Below, in pieces: positions 37,859 through 45,152 of a DNA stretch of 45,152 bases; the stretch's first letter is position 1; the number at the start of each line of letters is the position of its first letter. Source of the stretch: Anaerolineales bacterium UBA1429 (GTDB taxonomy: Bacteria > Chloroflexota > Anaerolineae > UBA1429); NCBI GenBank assembly GCA_002329325.1, contig DCTX01000094.1, forward strand, positions 714 to 45,865, read 5' to 3'. A program made the translations under genes and the position numbers. The notes below the pieces were generated by a model, which saw only the letters and a program-made list of their open reading frames with translations, did not search any database and was not told the origin of the DNA.

Positions 37859-38977
37859 TCAGGAAAGATAGCCCTCCGGGGCCGCCTCCATCCGGGCCAG
37901 GGTGGCCCGCTGCCGGGCCAACCGCGCCACCACAGCCCGATGCAGGCCATCGGTCGTCTCGTCAATGTCCAGGTTGCTGTTGGTGTAGGGATCGGCCTTG
38001 GTGGCAGCGTTCACCTGCTCGATCCAGGCGGCCTCCAGCGGCTGCGCGCCCGAGAGGGCGCCGGACAGGCCGCCGGCCACCGCCGCCAGGCAGTCGGTGT
38101 CGCGCCCGTAATTGACGGCGGAGAGGACGGCCGTGCGCACATCCCCCTGGGCGGCAGTAAAGATCGCCAGCCCCTTGGCCACGATCTCGTTGGCCTGGGC
38201 CTGGCCGTAGACGAAATAGTCGCCGCCGGAATAGAGGGTATAGAACTCGTCGCGCATGGCCATGGGGTCGCTGTGCCGCCCGGCGATCTCCAAGGCGCGC
38301 TCGACCTCCTCCTGAATGCGGTCATAGCCGCCGTAGGGGGTGCCCTTCTGGCTGCGGTAGGCGGCGTACTCGCGGGCCGTATCCAGCACCGAGGCCACCG
38401 TGGCGCCGGGGCGCAGGGCCTCGGCCAGGGCGGCGTCATAGAGGGCCGCCCAGCGCAGGGCAAAGGTGGTCTCGGCGGCATAGACCAGGCCCACGTCGTA
38501 CACGTCGGCGGCGGCGCCGGCGGGGTCGCCCGCGTTGATGATCCCCAGGGTATGGCTGGCCCGCGCCATGGAGACCACGTTGTTGAACGGCCAGAGCCGG
38601 CCCAGCTCCCGGGGCGGCACCCCAGCCCGGGCCATCTCTAGCAGGCTCCTGTCGAACGGCTCCTGCTTGAAGACCATCCTGGCGGGATCCAGCACATCCA
38701 CCCACACCCGCACCAGATCGTCGGCGGAGATGCGATCCTGCTTGCGGATGACGGCGGTGTTCATCAGCTTCTGGCGTTCGATGCCGTCCTCGGTGGTTCC
38801 CGGGGGACGCTGCCAATCCGTATAGCTGACATAGTGCTTGTAGCTCTTGAGCTCGGCCAGGAACCCGTAGGTCTCCTGGATGCGCTCCGGTTGCCACCCC
38901 TCGACGGCGGCCCCCATGGCCGAGCCCACCCAGGAACCGGCGATACAACCGCGTATCTTGTCGCGCAGAGTGATCAT
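37859..38977 (-). CDS. ADP-ribosylglycohydrolase-fold protein, altered metal site
   Basis: The fold is recognised from its N- and C-terminal motifs. The first motif reads GSWVGSAMGAAVEG: the usual GDA(L/M)G aspartate is Ser. The second, PGTTEDGIERQ, has Glu-Asp in place of the DD of TDDT. The third, VNYGRDTDCLAAVAGGLSG, is intact. This may leave one metal. It is 372 aa and opens a leftward operon with a mandelate-racemase-family gene, glycerate kinase, enolase-like and ThDP genes. That suggests a metabolic N- or O-glycosidic substrate rather than modified protein. I chose the ATG at 38977 behind AAGGGGGG. Confidence 0.8.
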   Translation of the reverse strand: MITLRDKIRGCIAGSWVGSAMGAAVEGWQPERIQETYGFLAELKSYKHYVSYTDWQRPPGTTEDGIERQKLMNTAVIRKQDRISADDLVRVWVDVLDPARMVFKQEPFDRSLLEMARAGVPPRELGRLWPFNNVVSMARASHTLGIINAGDPAGAAADVYDVGLVYAAETTFALRWAALYDAALAEALRPGATVASVLDTAREYAAYRSQKGTPYGGYDRIQEEVERALEIAGRHSDPMAMRDEFYTLYSGGDYFVYGQAQANEIVAKGLAIFTAAQGDVRTAVLSAVNYGRDTDCLAAVAGGLSGALSGAQPLEAAWIEQVNAATKADPYTNSNLDIDETTDGLHRAVVARLARQRATLARMEAAPEGYLS

Positions 38978-39066
38978 GGCGCCCCCCTTCTTGTGCGCTC
39001 CCCGACGGCGCGCCCAGTATACTGCATAACCAGCGTAAAGGCATGCGCAAGCGGGCGTGGCAATCA

Positions 39067-39096
39067 GTAAGGGCGACACGCGTGTGTCGCCCTTAC
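39067..39096 (-). terminator. Hairpin after the hydroxyacid dehydrogenase gene
   Basis: GTAAGGGCGACAC (39067-39079) and GTGTCGCCCTTAC (39084-39096) are perfect 13-bp arms with a 4-nt loop. It starts 13 bases beyond the leftward dehydrogenase stop. No U-tract. Confidence 0.6.
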
Positions 39097-39108
39097 GAGA
39101 GTCCTCGG

Positions 39109-40080
39109 CTAGCTGATCCGGATGCCCAGGGAGAGGTCCAGCCGGTTGCGTAGCGGTTGGCCCGCCACATAGCGGGCCAGGTTATCCACAAAGATGTCCA
39201 GGGCGCGCTGCTGATATACGGGCGTGCTCCCGGCATAGTGGCCGGTGATTAAGGCGTTGCGCGCCTCCCACAGGGGCGAATCGGCGGGCAGCGGCTCCGG
39301 GTCGGTCACATCCAGGCCGGCCCCGGCGATCTGACCACTGTTGAGGGCCTCGATCAGGGCCTCCTGGTCTATGGTGCCGCCGCGTCCGATGTTGATGATG
39401 CAGGCGCTGGGCTTCATGCGGGCCAACTGGCGCGGGCCGATCATGTGCTGGGTCTCGGGGGTGAGGGGCACGGTGAGCACCACCACATCCGCCTCGGGCA
39501 GGACGTCGTCGAGCTGATCGGGGCCGACCATGCGGGCCACGCCCTCCACCGGCCGATCGGGATCGCGGCGCACGCCGATGACGCGCATCTCCAAAGCCGA
39601 GGCGATGCGGGCCGTGCGCTGGCCGATGGCGCCCACGCCGATCAGCACCATGGTCTTGCCGGCCAGCTCAAAGACGGGCGCCTGCAGGCCGCCGCCGCGC
39701 ACCCAGGCATGGCGCTGCTGCGCCTGAACGGCCTCCGGGAGGCGTCGCGCCATGGCCAACAGCAGGGCCAGGATGTGCTCGCTGATGGGGATGGCGTGCA
39801 GGCCCGAGGCGTTGGTCACCACCCAATCTTTCTGCTGCGCTTCCGGGTGCTCCATGATCCACTCGGCGCCGGCCCCCCATTGCTGATACCAGCGCAGGCG
39901 CGGCATGGCCAGCAGGCGCTCGATGCCCACATCCCCGCCGGCGATCTCGACCTCGTCCCAGGCGGAGCGGATCGCCTCGGCATCGCGGGTGACCAGCAAA
40001 CGATAGTCAGGCGCCAACGCGGCGATACGGGCGCGGACCTCCTCCGACAGATGATCGATCGCTAACAGTATGGTCTTCAT
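39109..40080 (-). CDS. D-isomer-specific 2-hydroxyacid dehydrogenase
   Basis: This NAD(P)-dependent enzyme reduces 2-oxo acids to D-2-hydroxy acids or runs the reverse. The Rossmann loop is IGVGAIGQRTA. The catalytic Arg is in INIGRGGTID, the Glu in DVTDPEPLP, and the His in ITGHYAGS. The position fits glyoxylate/hydroxypyruvate-type and 2-ketogluconate-type relatives. It is 323 aa, from the ATG at 40080 with AAAGGAA upstream. It precedes the sugar-acid operon on the same strand after a hairpin, so it may serve the same breakdown route, for example tartronate semialdehyde/glycerate metabolism. Confidence 0.9.
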   Translation of the reverse strand: MKTILLAIDHLSEEVRARIAALAPDYRLLVTRDAEAIRSAWDEVEIAGGDVGIERLLAMPRLRWYQQWGAGAEWIMEHPEAQQKDWVVTNASGLHAIPISEHILALLLAMARRLPEAVQAQQRHAWVRGGGLQAPVFELAGKTMVLIGVGAIGQRTARIASALEMRVIGVRRDPDRPVEGVARMVGPDQLDDVLPEADVVVLTVPLTPETQHMIGPRQLARMKPSACIINIGRGGTIDQEALIEALNSGQIAGAGLDVTDPEPLPADSPLWEARNALITGHYAGSTPVYQQRALDIFVDNLARYVAGQPLRNRLDLSLGIRIS

Positions 40081-40126
40081 GGCTATTCCTTTGATCAAAA
40101 CTCAACGAATACTAGGGTACATAATG

Positions 40127-40162
40127 ATTCCGGCGTAGGGCCGCATCGCCCCACGCCGGAAT
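40127..40162 (-). terminator. Hairpin after the VOC gene
   Basis: ATTCCGGCGT (40127-40136) and ACGCCGGAAT (40153-40162) are perfect 10-bp arms. GG/CC adds to the interior. It lies 27 bases beyond the VOC gene stop. No U-tract. Confidence 0.5.
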
Positions 40163-40188
40163 GGCTGCATCACACCAGGGCGCACACG

Positions 40189-40620
40189 TTACGAAAAGGA
40201 TGCGGCCTGCTTGCTGGTGGGCGTATACTGGTGCAACTCGATCCGGTTGCCGTCCGGATCCTCCAGCCAGGCCTGGTACGACTGGTCGCCGCCCAGCTTG
40301 ATCTCGCCGACCTCGACGCCGCGCTCGCGAAAGGCGGCCACGGCGCGTTCGATATCGGGCACCTCCAGGCACAGGTGCCGATAGGCCTGTCCCTGGGCGG
40401 GCTCGGCCAGCTCGCCGATGAACAGCTCGATAAAGTTGCGGCCCCCTACATGGATGTACTGGCCATAGTGGGTGCCATCGGGCCGCCGGAACTCGAAGGC
40501 GGGCGTCATGCCCAGTTGGCGGCAGTAAAAGTCAATGGAGCGCTGCAGGTCTGCCACGGTGAAGCAGATATGCGCCAGGCCTGAAACGAGGGGCTCTTGC
40601 GATCCGGCCTGCTCAGACAT
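40189..40620 (-). CDS. VOC-family (glyoxalase-like) metalloprotein
   Basis: A vicinal-oxygen-chelate protein with two beta-alpha-beta-beta-beta halves. The first metal-ligand His is in LAHICFTVADL, a Glu is in FIELFIGE, the next His is in AYRHLCLEV, and a Glu is in NRIELHQYT. This is the lactoylglutathione lyase/methylmalonyl-CoA epimerase pattern. QAWLEDPDGNRIEL is the canonical end. It is 143 aa from the ATG at 40620 (AAGGAA, 7-base spacing); an ATG at 40641 is also in frame. The exact substrate is open. Confidence 0.87.
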   Translation of the reverse strand: MSEQAGSQEPLVSGLAHICFTVADLQRSIDFYCRQLGMTPAFEFRRPDGTHYGQYIHVGGRNFIELFIGELAEPAQGQAYRHLCLEVPDIERAVAAFRERGVEVGEIKLGGDQSYQAWLEDPDGNRIELHQYTPTSKQAASFS

Positions 40621-40668
40621 GTCTCGGTTCCTTTCGCTCATGTGGTGTAGCTCGACGCGCTGGCAGCC

Positions 40669-40677
40669 ATTATAACA
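40669..40677 (-). promoter_or_regulatory. Extended -10 promoter of the VOC gene
   Basis: Minus strand reads TGTTATAAT at 40677-40669, a full TGnTATAAT extended -10. No good -35 is present, which is typical for this type of promoter. Confidence 0.5.
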
Positions 40678-40716
40678 CAGAACCTGCACGGCTGCGCCCG
40701 CCTGCGCGGCCGCGCC

Positions 40717-41553
40717 TCAGGGCCGATCCGCCCAGCCCAGTCTGCGGAGCACGGTCTCGTAAAAGTAGCCGTTCTCGGACATCCGCACAAAGCGGGCCAC
40801 GTTCTCGCTGGCCGAGCTGCACAGCCGGTCGCCGGGCAGCAGGGGCACGTCCTGTTGGCCGTCCACGGTGACCATGGCATCGGGGCCTTTGAGCAGAGTC
40901 AGAGCCAGCCGCCGGTGCGCCGGGATCACCAGAGCGTGGGCAATGCCCAGGTGGGCCGCGATGGGCACCATGGTCAGGCTGCGCAGATCGGGGGCCACGA
41001 TGGGGCCTCCCGCCGCCAGGCAGTAGGCCGTGCTGCCGGTGGGGGTGGCGACGATCATGCCGTCACAGGTGGGGGAAAAGACATGGTGGTCGTCCACATC
41101 CACCGAGATGCGCACCGTGCGCGAGGCGCGCCCCCGAGCCATCACCACGTCGTTGATCGCCTCGGCGCTGAGGATCAGGGCGTCCTCGCGATACAGATCG
41201 GAGCGCAGCATCATGCGCTCCTCCACGAAAAAGTGCCCCTCCAGCAGGGCCGGCAACACCTGATCCATCTCGGCGGGCTCGACCTCGGCCAAGAAGCCCA
41301 GTCGCCCCAGGTTCACCCCCAGGATGGGGACGCGCTCCTGGGCCACCACGCGGATGCCCCGCACGATGGTGCCATCGCCGCCCAGAGTGATGAGCAAGTC
41401 CAGATCGGGCGCGGCCTGGCGCAGTGCCTCGTCGTCGTTGGCCGCCCCTCGCCAAACCTGCAGGCGACGCTCTCGCAGCGTCGCCTCGATCTGGCGGGCC
41501 AGATCCACGCAATCCGGGCGCCCAGAGTGATACAGGAGCCCTATCGTTTGCAT
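40717..41553 (-). CDS. nadK: NAD kinase
   Basis: NadK phosphorylates NAD to NADP and sets the NADPH pool. The ATP-binding GGDGT (58-62) is followed by GVNLGRLGFLAEV. The NAD site is CDGMIVATPTGSTAY and the end has VDGQQDVPL. The 278-aa length is normal. The start at 41553 overlaps the end of hisS by 13 bases, so the two are translated as a unit. Confidence 0.96.
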   Translation of the reverse strand: MQTIGLLYHSGRPDCVDLARQIEATLRERRLQVWRGAANDDEALRQAAPDLDLLITLGGDGTIVRGIRVVAQERVPILGVNLGRLGFLAEVEPAEMDQVLPALLEGHFFVEERMMLRSDLYREDALILSAEAINDVVMARGRASRTVRISVDVDDHHVFSPTCDGMIVATPTGSTAYCLAAGGPIVAPDLRSLTMVPIAAHLGIAHALVIPAHRRLALTLLKGPDAMVTVDGQQDVPLLPGDRLCSSASENVARFVRMSENGYFYETVLRRLGWADRP

Positions 41554-42824
41554 GGCTCACCCAGGCCCAGACGTTGTGCGAGCAGGGATACCACCTCGGA
41601 TTGGGCCACGCTCTCCTGGGGGATCTCCTCGACCATGTTCTGCAGCACGACCTGGCCCGAGGCCAACTCGTCCTCGCCCAGGATCAGGGCATAGGCGGCG
41701 CCGAGCCGGTTGACGTTGCGCAACTGGGCGCGCATGCTGCGATCGTCGAACCCCAGCTCCGCGCGGATGCCGTGGGCGCGCAGGTCGGTGAGCAGTTGCA
41801 CGCAGCGGGTCTTGGCCGCCTGGCCATGGTATACCAGGGCCACCTGGGGCGCGGGAGCGCCCGGCACCTGGATGCCGTTCTCCTTCATCAGCAGCACGAT
41901 GCGCTCCATCCCCGAGCCAAAGCCGATGCCCGGGGTGGGAGGGCCGCCCAACTCCTCGGCCAGGCCGTCATAGCGTCCCCCGCCGCAGATGGCGTTCTGC
42001 GCGCCGATCCCCTGGGCCCAGACCTCGAAGACCGTCTTGGTGTAGTAATCCAGGCCGCGCACCAGACGGTGATTCAGCGTGTAGGGGCGCTCCAGGGCGT
42101 CGAGATAGCCGCGCAGCGTCTCAAAGTGGGCGGCGCACTCGGGGCAGAGGTGGTCGGTGATGTGGGGCGCGGCGGCGATGATCGGCTGGCAGGTAGGAAC
42201 CTTGCAGTCCAGCACCCGGAGGGGGTTGCGCTCCAGGCGGCGGCGGCAATCCTCACACACCTGCTGGCGGCGCGGCTCATAGTAGGCCACCAACTCGCGG
42301 ATATAGGCCGGGCGGCAGGCCGGGCAGCCGGTACTGTTGAGCTGGAAGGCCAGCCCGTGAAAGCCCAACTCGGAAAAGAGCTGCCAGGCGACGGACATGA
42401 CCTCCAGATCCACAGCGGGATCCAGCGAGCCGATGCATTCGATATCGAACTGGGTGTGTTGGCGATAGCGCCCCGCCTGGACGCGCTCATAGCGAAAGAT
42501 CGGACCGGTGCTATAGACCTTGACCGGCTGGGGCAGGGTGCGCATCCCGTTCTGCAGATACGCCCGCACGATGCCGGCGGTGAACTCGGGGCGCAGGGTG
42601 ATCTCGCGGCCGCCCTTGTCGGTAAAGCTGTACATCTCCTTGTCGACGATATCGGTGCCCTCGCCCACCCCGCGCACGTACAGCGCCGTCTCTTCAAAGG
42701 CGGGCACGTCTATGCGCTGGTAATCGTACAGGGCGACGATGCGTCGGATCCGATCATGGAGATGGAGCCAATAGGGTTGATCTTCCGGCAGAATGTCAAT
42801 GGTGCCTCGCGGCGCTAGATACAC
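41541..42824 (-). CDS. hisS: Histidyl-tRNA synthetase
   Basis: HisRS charges tRNA-His. It begins APRGTIDILPED and has motif 2 in IFRYERVQAGRYRQHTQFDIE. The HisA motif is LVRGLDYYTKTVFE, motif 3 is PGIGFGSGMERIVL, and the C-terminal anticodon-binding domain follows with ALVYHGQAAKTR. The length (427 aa) is standard. The segment between motif 2 and the HisA motif holds several cysteines (CPAC, CEDC, CPEC), a possible zinc-binding insertion as seen in some bacterial HisRS. It begins with GTG behind GGAGGAGG. Transcription is from the promoter at 42855-42883. Confidence 0.97.
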   Translation of the reverse strand: MYLAPRGTIDILPEDQPYWLHLHDRIRRIVALYDYQRIDVPAFEETALYVRGVGEGTDIVDKEMYSFTDKGGREITLRPEFTAGIVRAYLQNGMRTLPQPVKVYSTGPIFRYERVQAGRYRQHTQFDIECIGSLDPAVDLEVMSVAWQLFSELGFHGLAFQLNSTGCPACRPAYIRELVAYYEPRRQQVCEDCRRRLERNPLRVLDCKVPTCQPIIAAAPHITDHLCPECAAHFETLRGYLDALERPYTLNHRLVRGLDYYTKTVFEVWAQGIGAQNAICGGGRYDGLAEELGGPPTPGIGFGSGMERIVLLMKENGIQVPGAPAPQVALVYHGQAAKTRCVQLLTDLRAHGIRAELGFDDRSMRAQLRNVNRLGAAYALILGEDELASGQVVLQNMVEEIPQESVAQSEVVSLLAQRLGLGEPCKR

Positions 42825-42854
42825 GGCGGCCTCCTCCTATGCGGTTGCGGCAGC

Positions 42855-42883
42855 ATTATAGTGCAATCGCCGGGCCGAGTCTA
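42855..42883 (-). promoter_or_regulatory. Promoter of hisS-nadK
   Basis: Minus-strand TAGACT (42878-42883), 17-bp spacer, TATAAT (42855-42860). The predicted start is about 25 bases from the hisS GTG. Confidence 0.6.
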
Positions 42884-42935
42884 TCGGCGGCCGGGCGCCG
42901 CGAGGCGCCACCCAGAGCCCTACGTCCGGGCCGGG

Positions 42936-44126
42936 TCAGTCAAAAAACCCGGCATCCTCCGGGGCCAGATACCACTGCGCATCGGGCAGCTTGAAATCGA
43001 CGCCCATGCCGGGCCGGTCCCACACCTCGATCATGCTCTCCTTGACGATGGGATCGGGCAGGCCCTCGACGATGTCGTACCACCAGGCCGGGTTGCCCAC
43101 CGGGTACTCGAAGGCGATATAGTTCTGGGGCAGGGTGGCGCAGACCTGCACCAGGGCCGCCAGCCCCAACACGCCATCGCCCGTGCCGTGGGGCGCCATC
43201 AGGATGCCGTGGAGATCGGCATACTCGGCGATCCACTTGAGCTCGGCGATGCCGCCCACATCGCACGGGTCCGGCCCGATGATGCGCACGGCATGGCCCT
43301 CGATCAGCTCGCGAAAGTTCTGCCGCAGGTAGATCTGCTCGCCAGTGTGAGTGGGCGTGGAGCTGCTCTGGGTCACCTCGCGGTACACATCGGCCAGCAC
43401 CCACGGCGTATAGTCGCCGGTGATCAGATCCTCCAGCCACAGAACGTTCAGCGGCTCCAGGGCCTTGGCGATGCGAATGGCATCGGGGACAGTCCAGCCT
43501 GGCCCACAATCCAGGGCCAGGCCCACCTCGTCGCCCAGCACCTCCTTCATGGCCTGCACGCAGGCGACGACGTGCTCCAGGCCGCGCTCCGTCAGGAGGC
43601 CGCGGTTGACGTGGCGTCCGGGCGGCTGGGGCTCGCCATAAAAGAAGCCGGGCACCTGGGTCGCCATGGGGGAGTGGAAGGCGATGGGCTGCTTGATGAT
43701 GCTGAACCCCTCGGGCGAGGCCTTCATCCGGGCCGTGTTCTCCGCATAGTCCTGGGGCGAGTAGCCCTGCAGCGGGAAGCGCACCGCCCCGTTGTAGCAG
43801 CGCACCTGGTCGCGCACCTTGCCGCCCAGCAGCTTGAACACGGGCACCCCTGCCGCTTTGCCGGCGATATCCCACAGGGCCATCTCGATGGCGCTCACGG
43901 CGCTGCCCCACGGCTTGAAGGCCCCCATGCGCCGGATGCGCAGCATCACCCGCTCGACGTTGGTGGGGTCCTGGCCCAAGAGCAGGTCGCGGTAAAAGAG
44001 CACGTGCGGCTTGAGATAGGGCTTGGACGATTCGACTTCGCCATAGCCCGAGATGCCTTCATCGGTGACGATGCGCACGATCGGGTTGTCACCGATCACG
44101 GCGCATTTCAGATCAACGATCTTCAT
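42936..44126 (-). CDS. Mandelate racemase-family enzyme
   Basis: A second enolase-superfamily member, 396 aa. The capping domain spans about 1-120 and contains AIEMALWDIAGKAAG and KLLGGKVRDQVR. The barrel has SIIKQPIAF, LALDCGPGWT, LWLEDLITG, HTGEQIYL, and MAPHGTGDG. The KxK of dehydratases reads K-Q-P, so one lysine is absent and the base may come from His in the MAPHG loop, as in galactarate-type or D-mannonate-type dehydratases. The ATG at 44126 follows GGGAGG. It ends about 110 bases before hisS and is divergent from an MFS gene at 44549, a likely uptake partner. Confidence 0.86.
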   Translation of the reverse strand: MKIVDLKCAVIGDNPIVRIVTDEGISGYGEVESSKPYLKPHVLFYRDLLLGQDPTNVERVMLRIRRMGAFKPWGSAVSAIEMALWDIAGKAAGVPVFKLLGGKVRDQVRCYNGAVRFPLQGYSPQDYAENTARMKASPEGFSIIKQPIAFHSPMATQVPGFFYGEPQPPGRHVNRGLLTERGLEHVVACVQAMKEVLGDEVGLALDCGPGWTVPDAIRIAKALEPLNVLWLEDLITGDYTPWVLADVYREVTQSSSTPTHTGEQIYLRQNFRELIEGHAVRIIGPDPCDVGGIAELKWIAEYADLHGILMAPHGTGDGVLGLAALVQVCATLPQNYIAFEYPVGNPAWWYDIVEGLPDPIVKESMIEVWDRPGMGVDFKLPDAQWYLAPEDAGFFD

Positions 44127-44548
44127 CGCAATTGCCTCCCGTCGGTCAATGTGGCTGCATGGTGCGCCGCGCGGGGCGGGGTGTCAAGCGCGATAGCCTG
44201 ATCGGCGAACTCGGTTGCCAGGTTTGTGGGTCTTGTAGGGGTGGCCGGCGGCCGCTCGTCTTTGAAGACCTACGGAAATTGAAAACAGCCGGCAGCAATG
44301 ACCTTGAATGTTCCGTAACTCGCTTACGATCATCGCTACATGCCCCCGCAACCTTGGGGAACACCCACACAATCTGAAACCGATCCTGGCGCTTTCGGTA
44401 TGAGGTATCTTTGCGAGAATAAGCAAAGATTCGCGCAGCGTTTGCACCGCGGTCTTTTATCAGGCCCCACAAACTTTGACCGGGCCACCGAATAGGCCCA
44501 CAGCGGCGATCCCGCTATACTGTCGCCATTACCGCCTGGAGGCCTGGA
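44127..44548. other. Divergent intergenic region
   Basis: No gene is supported in these 422 bases. It holds a perfect inverted repeat at 44407-44430 and a weak leftward TTGACA at 44182-44187 without a good -10. A TATACT at 44516-44521 faces the MFS gene and has no clear -35. Confidence 0.5.
44407..44430. repeat. Inverted repeat in the divergent region
   Basis: ATCTTTGC (44407-44414) and GCAAAGAT (44423-44430) are perfect 8-bp arms with an 8-bp centre. It sits between a mandelate racemase-family gene and an MFS gene that diverge, so it could be a shared regulatory site. Confidence 0.5.
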
Positions 44549-45152
44549 TTGCTCACGCTTCGCGCGCGCCTGACCGAGCTACGCTCGCTATCTCCTCAAG
44601 TGCGCCTGTTGCTGGCGATGACCACCCTGTTCGGCTTTGGCTATGGCGGCATCGGCCTGATGCTGCGGCCGTTGTACGTCTTGCGGCTGAACCTCGGCGC
44701 CGCCTACTATGGCCTCTACTCGGCGCTGGGCTCGTTTGCCTTTATGGTGGCCAGCCTGAGCGCCGGTTGGCTGGCCATGCGGCTCGGCGCGCGGCGCACG
44801 ATGGTGCTGGGCGCCATCGGTTGCCTGCTGGGGTCGGGCATCATGCCGCTGACCGAGTTCTTTAATGTCGCCCTCTGGCCCGTCTGGCCGATCATCTCGA
44901 ACCTGCTGCTTTCGGCGGCCTGGGCTTGGGTGGGCGTCAACACCATCCCGGCCCTCGTCGGCGTCACCGCAGAGGCCAGGCGCGACCAGGCCATCGGGCT
45001 AGCGAACACGCTGAACGGCCTCGGCGTCTTGCTGGGCAACCTGTTAGGGGGCGTGCTGCCGCGCACCTTTTCGGCCCTGGCAAACAGTGCCACAGTTACC
45101 AATGTCAGCTTTCGCCTGGCCATCAGCACGGCGTTACTCTTTGGCGCCGCCG
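44549..45152 (+). CDS. MFS transporter, truncated by the window edge
   Basis: The frame from the TTG at 44549 (GGAGG 6 bases upstream) runs open to the window end, about 201 residues. It reads LTLRARLTELRSLSPQVRLL, then hydrophobic helices (TLFGFGYGGIGLM, YSALGSFAFMVASLSAGWLAM) with the loop RLGARRTMVLGA, the MFS loop 2-3 signature in short form. At least four further helices follow before the edge. The C-terminal half is not in the window. It is divergent from a mandelate racemase-family gene and probably imports its sugar-acid substrate. Confidence 0.75.
   Translation, partial: MLTLRARLTELRSLSPQVRLLLAMTTLFGFGYGGIGLMLRPLYVLRLNLGAAYYGLYSALGSFAFMVASLSAGWLAMRLGARRTMVLGAIGCLLGSGIMPLTEFFNVALWPVWPIISNLLLSAAWAWVGVNTIPALVGVTAEARRDQAIGLANTLNGLGVLLGNLLGGVLPRTFSALANSATVTNVSFRLAISTALLFGAA

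Noticed and set aside
39182..39190. TTATCCACA, a perfect DnaA box.
   Set aside because: It is a single copy inside the hydroxyacid dehydrogenase gene with no cluster or AT-rich region nearby, so it is probably chance.
44476..44521. TTGACC plus TATACT as a promoter for the last MFS gene.
   Set aside because: The spacing is 34 bp, about twice the usual distance.
1..45152. CRISPR arrays, tRNA genes, insertion sequences and phage genes.
   Set aside because: No regularly spaced repeats, no tRNA-like cloverleaf with a T-loop sequence, and no transposase or integrase motif were seen. The Cas4-like pair alone does not show a CRISPR locus.

Overview
This is a GC-rich bacterial chromosome segment with densely packed genes, short spacers and many 4-bp start/stop overlaps. 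The gene mix suggests Chloroflexota, probably an Anaerolineae-like lineage: a translin-family protein, a RIO-type kinase, PEGA/DUF5107 and zinc-ribbon/TPR proteins, and several sugar-acid enzymes. This assignment is an inference from gene content. No rRNA, tRNA, CRISPR array or insertion sequence was seen.

Layout. (1) 1-508 has no supported gene but carries four near-consensus promoters, all pointing left, and a leftward terminator. (2) 509-6856 is a leftward run of the type usually found near the origin: rpmH, rnpA, yidD, a PQQ-propeller lipoprotein, yidC, jag/khpB, a PfkB kinase, parA, parB. Neither dnaA nor a clear parS was found. (3) 6975-8469 is a leftward moxR-GNAT pair. Divergent from it, 8690-11061 is greA-lysS-cdd. 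(4) 11217-12658 is a split UxaA/SuyAB-type lyase. It is followed by a small coiled-coil protein and three MFS transporters up to 17601. (5) 17818-20585 holds an ADP-ribosylglycohydrolase with a dual-specificity-type phosphatase, then an iron-dependent alcohol dehydrogenase. (6) 20895-23254 is a RIO-type kinase behind a leader with a short ORF and a terminator, then an APH-type kinase. (7) 23328-30072 encodes envelope and signalling-like proteins. It ends in a tight unit: a translin-like protein plus two membrane-anchored polypeptides that together carry every motif of a Cas4-type nuclease. (8) 30198-31760 has an orphan Phd/YefM antitoxin without a stop codon, convergent with a glycosyltransferase. 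(9) 31895-40620 is a leftward catabolic region: ADP-ribosylglycohydrolase-like protein, mandelate racemase/enolase-superfamily dehydratase, DUF4147 glycerate kinase, divergent enolase and ThDP enzyme, with a D-2-hydroxyacid dehydrogenase and a VOC protein upstream. (10) 40717-42824 is hisS-nadK. Then come a second mandelate racemase-family gene and, at the right edge, a truncated MFS gene.

How the genes fit together. Regions 2, 3 and 10 are housekeeping: segregation, membrane insertion, tRNA processing, translation, NADP supply. Regions 4 and 9 and the right edge look like uptake and breakdown of sugar acids. Acid-sugar dehydratases and a dehydrogenase would feed glycerate 2-kinase, whose product 2-phosphoglycerate is the substrate of enolase, although the enolase-like protein here lacks several canonical residues. 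Most promising for new biology are the split Cas4-like nuclease with its translin partner, the RIO-kinase leader, and the leftward promoter array at the left edge. Most gene ends carry long perfect hairpins without a U-tract.
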